NCBI GenBank assembly: GCA_958450365.1
Contig: CAUEEP010000731.1
Location: 1,160,501-1,224,500, forward strand
Source: Mesorhabditis belari
Taxonomy: Eukaryota > Nematoda > Chromadorea > Rhabditida > Rhabditidae
DNA: 64,000 nucleotides
Direction: 5' to 3'
Shown: positions 60,201-64,000 of the stretch, piece by piece
How the letters are laid out: each line of letters opens with the position of its first letter
How positions within the stretch are numbered: the stretch's first letter is position 1
Notes under the pieces: model-generated
What the model was told of the DNA's origin: nothing
What the model saw: only the letters and a program-made list of their open reading frames with translations
Databases searched by the model: none
Position numbers and translations under genes: made by a program

Positions 60201-60817
60201 TCGAGATACGGATTGTGCCTGGAAAAGGGAAATTACAAGGTTTTATTTTGTCTTTTGAATTAGGCTTTATAAGGCTTTTCTATACTTTATGAGCAAAGCA
60301 AAGCAAGGCTTTTCTTTTTCTTTTCCTTTTCTTTTCTTTTTCTTTTCATCGTCACCTTTTCGCAAAACTTTCGAGCTGCCTATCCGAATGTCGGGAAACT
60401 CGTCGGCTACCTGGAAAAGATAAAACTTTAAGAAAATTGATTTTTAAACTCACCCATGCCGGTAGTCGATTGATCACTCCTTGAAAAGCGTTTGGATCGA
60501 GTTGTGGAGCGATTACCTAAGAGAACAAGGTTTTTTTGGCCAAGATTGAGCATTTTAGAAAATGGATTTCGGTATTGGGTTAGCTAAGGAGCCAAGATTA
60601 GCTAAGGATACGACGAGGAACCGCTTCAAGTCCATTAAATCCGCTTCAAGCTCTTTTAAGTAACAAATGTTGAAACATGAAAATTTTTTTTTGAGAAATA
60701 TGTAAAGTTAAACTTTTATAGTATATTTATTATCATAATCTTTTGTTTTTCACCGCCGACCTCAAGACAATCGCTGAGGTAGAAATGCAAGAGCAAGAAG
60801 ACGCTCGTCAACAGCAT
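54279..60817 (-). CDS. Alpha-N-acetylglucosaminidase (NAGLU), GH89, lysosomal
   Basis: About 20 exons on the minus strand encode a full-length NAGLU, which removes terminal GlcNAc from heparan sulfate in the lysosome. A signal peptide ([17 protein letters not shown]) starts the protein, followed by [19 protein letters not shown]. The catalytic barrel shows [72 protein letters not shown] and [19 protein letters not shown]. It continues with [19 protein letters not shown] and [13 protein letters not shown]. The two Glu residues in DPFIE and MEGI match the catalytic pair of the human enzyme. The C-terminal part has [34 protein letters not shown] and [15 protein letters not shown], ending [10 protein letters not shown]. 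Introns carry repeats including a duplicated 237-base block. It is the counterpart of C. elegans K09E4.4. No coding lesion was noticed, though not every exon was checked base by base. Confidence 0.93.
56887..57512. repeat. Duplicated 237-bp block split by a dispersed repeat, inside a NAGLU intron
   Basis: The block ACTTGAAACAAATTC to CTTTGAAAGGCTTT occurs at 56887-57122 and again at 57275-57512 with about 90 percent identity by eye. Between them (57126-57274) lies a sequence almost identical to 49577-49720. It ends with a truncated pogo-like terminus (CAGTGAAACCTCGATTTAAC). Confidence 0.8.
58881..58949 (-). ncRNA. tRNA-like sequence (tRNA-derived element)
   Basis: On the minus strand GGGTCAGTGGGTAGAGAG resembles an A box and GGGTTCAACTTCCC a B box, spaced as in tRNAs. 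The anticodon and acceptor stems pair poorly. Like the one at 45626-45700, it ends in a GGCACC/GGCGCC-type 3' flank and sits in an intron, on the gene's strand. Confidence 0.5.
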
Positions 60818-61262
60818 TTTTTTGTTGTTTTCTTCGTTTGACGAGCTGATTTTTCTAAAAATTAGAAAATAATTAGAAAAAAGGAAGAAGAAATGAGCAT
60901 GATCATATCAAATATTAATATCAAATGTATGGATATAAAATTCAGCAAAACTTCAACTCTAACATCATTTTTAAAGGCGGATTTAGTGGGAAAATCCGAA
61001 ATGTCAGAAAATCCGTAAATTTGACACAAATCCGGCCTCCATTTCCCCTCAAAAATGACTTTGAAGATGACTTTTAATGGCTATTTTTAGAGTAAATGAT
61101 TTCCTTGTAGTTTAGAGTAAAGTTTTAAAGAAATTTTCGTAAAAGCACTTGAAATCTCAGAGAAAATTGAGTCATTGAGAATTTTGACGTAAATTTCCCC
61201 AATACAAAAGAAACATCAAAATTTCAAGAGTTCCCTGTTTGGGGTTGTGAAAAATTTAGGAG
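60818..61262. other. Upstream region of the NAGLU gene
   Basis: AT-rich, no gene seen. It should include the NAGLU promoter. TTTTTCTAAAAATTAG sits just before the start region. Confidence 0.35.
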
Positions 61263-61935
61263 ATAATTGTCATTTTTTGGTGCAGAAAACGGGGAAATCC
61301 ATGTAAAAGTGAGAGTTTTAGTTGGAAAAAAATAAATGTTTCAAAGTTGAGTAAGCCAATTTTTGAGGTATAGAATTAATGGGCCTTTTGGGTTTTTGTA
61401 TAGGACTGTAAGGAAAGAAAAGTAACAACCTAGTTTGATTTTAATTATAATTAATATTTCAATTAAGCTCTAATTTTTATTCTGAAAGATATTTAGTTAA
61501 GTTTATAGTGAAGAAAAGGGAGAAATCCATGAAAATCTTTGCTTGGGAGAATCAATGTTTCAAAGTTGAGGAAGACAATTTTTAAGATATGAAATTAATG
61601 GGCTTCTCTCATCGTACGTTTTGGGTTTTTCTCATAGTACTGTAAGGAAAGAAAGGTAATCTAACAACATCATTTCATTTTAATTATAATTAATATTTCA
61701 ATAAAACTATAATTTTGATTCTGAAAGATATTCAGTGAAGTTTATATGATAAAGAAAAGGCCAAAATCCATGAAAAAGTCAAATCTTTGGCTTGGGAGAA
61801 ACAATGTTTCAAAGTAGTGCAAGATCATTTTTGAATTGGGTAGGTTAATGGTGCTTTGTTTTCTTTTGACTCTAAGCAAAGAAAAGTCAATTTGATGACT
61901 TAATTTTGAAAGATATTCAGCTAGGTTCATCTTAC
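61263..61935. repeat. Diverged tandem repeat, about 240-bp unit, nearly three copies
   Basis: Each unit shows, in order, AATGTTTCAAAGTTGAG, AATTAATGGGC, TAATTATAATTAATATTTCA, TTCTGAAAGATATTCAGT and AAAATCCATGAAAA. The three copies differ by substitutions and small indels; the last is truncated. Confidence 0.8.
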
Positions 61936-62109
61936 GGTAAAATATCGAGGAAATTGTTTATAGAACTTTTTATATGCTATTGCCAATTTCTATTAGTTGT
62001 TTTAACTCGATTCTATTAGGTTTTCCCATAAAAAGAGATTTTAACATAGAAAAAGCGAAGAAATCAGAATCAGAATCGAATTCTCGATTTTCCAGATAAA
62101 TTTCTAACT

Positions 62110-62272
62110 TTTCTCGAACTGCAAACTGCGAACTGCTTGCTAATCCAGTTCGTGAACTGCTTGCGAACTGCTTGCCAATCTTGAACTGCTTGCGAACTGC
62201 TTACCAATCTTGAACTGCTTGCGAACTGCTTGCCAATCATGAACTGCTTGCGAACTGCTTACCAATCCAGTG
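62110..62272. repeat. Minisatellite, GCGAACTGCTTGCCAATC-type unit
   Basis: Alternating GAACTGCTTGCGAACTGCTT and ACCAATCTT/GCCAATCAT blocks of about 28 bases repeated about five times. Confidence 0.85.
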
Positions 62273-63789
62273 CCAAACGAATTTCAACCATTCCCAAACA
62301 AAATTTCCAACCATTTTTCAATTTTTTAAAAAATAACTTTAAAAATCCTAAAAAATCTAATCTAAATCTTTAAAAATAAGCAAACTTTTCACTTTTTAAA
62401 GCTAACTTCGGAAAAAAGAAAGTTAGAAATGAAATCTGATTGTTGTCGTCAAGATCTTTAACCATTAAGTACTAATTTTCGATAGAATATGATGGCACGA
62501 AGACCACGATTCACTTTGACTACAAAAGAGAGTAAGTGCCCGAGGAGGAAGAGCTTATTACTGAGGTCAACTTTTCAAAAACATCCCCTCCCCCGGCCAT
62601 TCGGTGGTCTCTGCCCATATAAAGCGACTCTCCGACTTCTCATAATCCCCAATAAATCCCAGAAATCCGCATATTTTTGTAAAAAAAGTTTTTATTTAAA
62701 AAAAAAAAAAAAAAAAAAAAGAATGTTTCAAGAAATCCCTCTTCTCATTCTATGCAAATCTTTTAATGGAGATTGAAAAAAAATGGCGGATTTTCTATTT
62801 TTACTTCAGTTCGTACTTTGCACGTTTAAAAAATAAATCCTTATTTATAAAGTAAATCTTTTGGACGTTTATAAAGTAAATTCTTGATTTATAAAGTAAA
62901 TCCTTGTCATTTTTTGAGTGATTATTGCAAAGATTTTGAGTGATTTTGGATAAAATATTTTTGATTTCATTTCATTTGAAAATACTCTAGTTTTACGTAT
63001 GCAAAAATCCCGTTTTTTATTATCATTCAAAAGGGAATTTTATAATTCGTAACTTTGAAACAAGAAAATTTTAAACCAAAAAATTTTACGAAAATTTTCG
63101 AAAGTTGAAAAAAATCGAAAACTTTTTGATTAAATATGAATTTCTAACTTTTCTCCAATGATAGCTTGCCAAAGAAATGAATTTCTGTTAAGCATTGCTA
63201 AGCTGCATTGCTTGAAAGCTTGAAAAGCAAAAAAACCATTGCTAAGCAAAATTTTTCACTAGTACTATCTACTAAAGATCGAATTCTAGGCTTTAAGGTG
63301 ATAAAGTTAAAAATAATGGATTGAAAGTCGAATTTATTCTATTTATTCATTTATTCATTTATGGTTGGCCTCTATTAGAGCTCAGATTCTCCCATTTACC
63401 CGTTGAAACTTGAAATTTAGCTTTCTGCAAAGCCCAACTCCCGTTCCCCATTACAGCAGACCGATAAAGCATTGAACTAAGATTCGATTCAACTAAGATT
63501 CCTCCAAATTTCTCAATCAAGGCTAAAGATATTCAGCCAACCGAATCCTTATCCATCCTGTTCTGTTTCAAAACTAACAACTCAGCTTTTCTAACAGCTC
63601 AGCTCTTCTGTAATGAATCGCAGGTGATTGGGATACTGCAAGAAGACTAGAGCACGTCTTTTTCTAATTTCTAATTTTCTATAAAGCTTTTCTAAAAAGT
63701 GGACAATTTCTAGAGGATTCATAAGCTTAAAAAAAATATCTGTGTTTCAAATTGCTTAATTATAAAAGGCTAAAAAAGACAATAATTAA
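62273..63789. other. Intergenic, no gene supported
   Basis: Includes a long A-tract (about 62697-62720) and a possible isolated exon at 62489 (MMARRPRFTLTTKE before GTAAGT) that could not be extended. Otherwise AT-rich sequence without coding signs. Confidence 0.4.
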
Positions 63790-63814
63790 TTAAGCGGTGG
63801 TAATTGCAGTAAAT

Positions 63815-64000
63815 GAGATGGCGGATTGAATTGAATTGATTCAATCATTGAATTGATCAATGAATTGAATCAATGAATGAATTGAAAACTCCATTGAATT
63901 GATTCAAAAAAGAGGCTCACGGATTGAATTGAATTCATTCAATCAAAAGCTTCAATTCAATCTTAAAAAGATAAAGAAGCTTTTGAATGAATGAATTCAA
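63815..64000. repeat. TTGAATTGA / TCAATTCAA tandem and inverted repeats
   Basis: Dense GAATTGAATTGATTCAAT units running to the end of the window, on both strands because the unit is self-complementary. A similar GAATTGAATTGAATGATTGA patch lies in a NAGLU intron near 59740-59805. Confidence 0.8.

Overview
The window looks like nuclear DNA from a free-living, rhabditid-like nematode. It is AT-rich. Genes are split into short exons with many introns of about 40-60 bases plus some repeat-filled long ones. Gene content is typical of nematodes: a CHK kinase-like (DUF1679) gene, pepsin-type ASP protease, LRAT-like proteins, a carboxylesterase-like gene, a GIGYF homologue and a NAGLU homologue. Several genes have an acceptor AG shortly upstream of the ATG, compatible with spliced-leader trans-splicing. 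The genus cannot be decided from sequence alone. All gene models were assembled by hand from reading frames, splice dinucleotides and phase agreement.

Layout. 1-3 kb: no gene, one MITE. 3.0-6.3 kb (minus): an LRAT-like protein with a C-terminal membrane tail and, upstream on the same strand, a UDP-sugar transporter of the SLC35A family. 6.7-10.2 kb: an island of palindromic elements. 10.7-12.5 kb (plus): a small unrecognised protein. 12.9-18.6 kb (plus): a secreted carboxylesterase-fold protein that has lost every catalytic element. 19.9-20.6 kb (minus): a decayed LRAT-like gene. 21.7-24.7 kb (plus): an intact pepsin-like aspartic protease with a Cys-rich insert. 24.9-26.3 kb (minus): a hypothetical protein. 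26.7-28.5 kb (minus): an Hsp70 consisting of the ATPase domain plus an unrelated tail. 28.8-29.1 kb (plus): a 52-residue protein divergent from Hsp70. 29.8-31.1 kb (minus): a truncated CHK kinase-like gene.

31.9-42.9 kb is a plus-strand block of conserved genes: a GIGYF/GYF-domain translational repressor, an aldo-keto reductase and a mitochondrial two-membrane-segment protein. 43.6-43.9 kb holds a FLYWCH-finger-like remnant. 44.9-49.1 kb (minus) is an ankyrin-repeat gene whose 5' end was not found. 49-54 kb is repeat-rich and contains a 5S rRNA-derived sequence. 54.3-60.8 kb (minus) is alpha-N-acetylglucosaminidase (lysosomal GH89). 61-64 kb is tandemly repetitive.

No operon of cooperating enzymes, no CRISPR array and no prokaryotic-type system was seen. 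The most distinctive theme is several proteins that keep a recognisable fold but lack the catalytic or client-binding half: the esterase-like protein, the NBD-only Hsp70, the truncated CHK kinase and the decayed LRAT copy. The second theme is a dense set of palindromic MITEs with identifiable target duplications.
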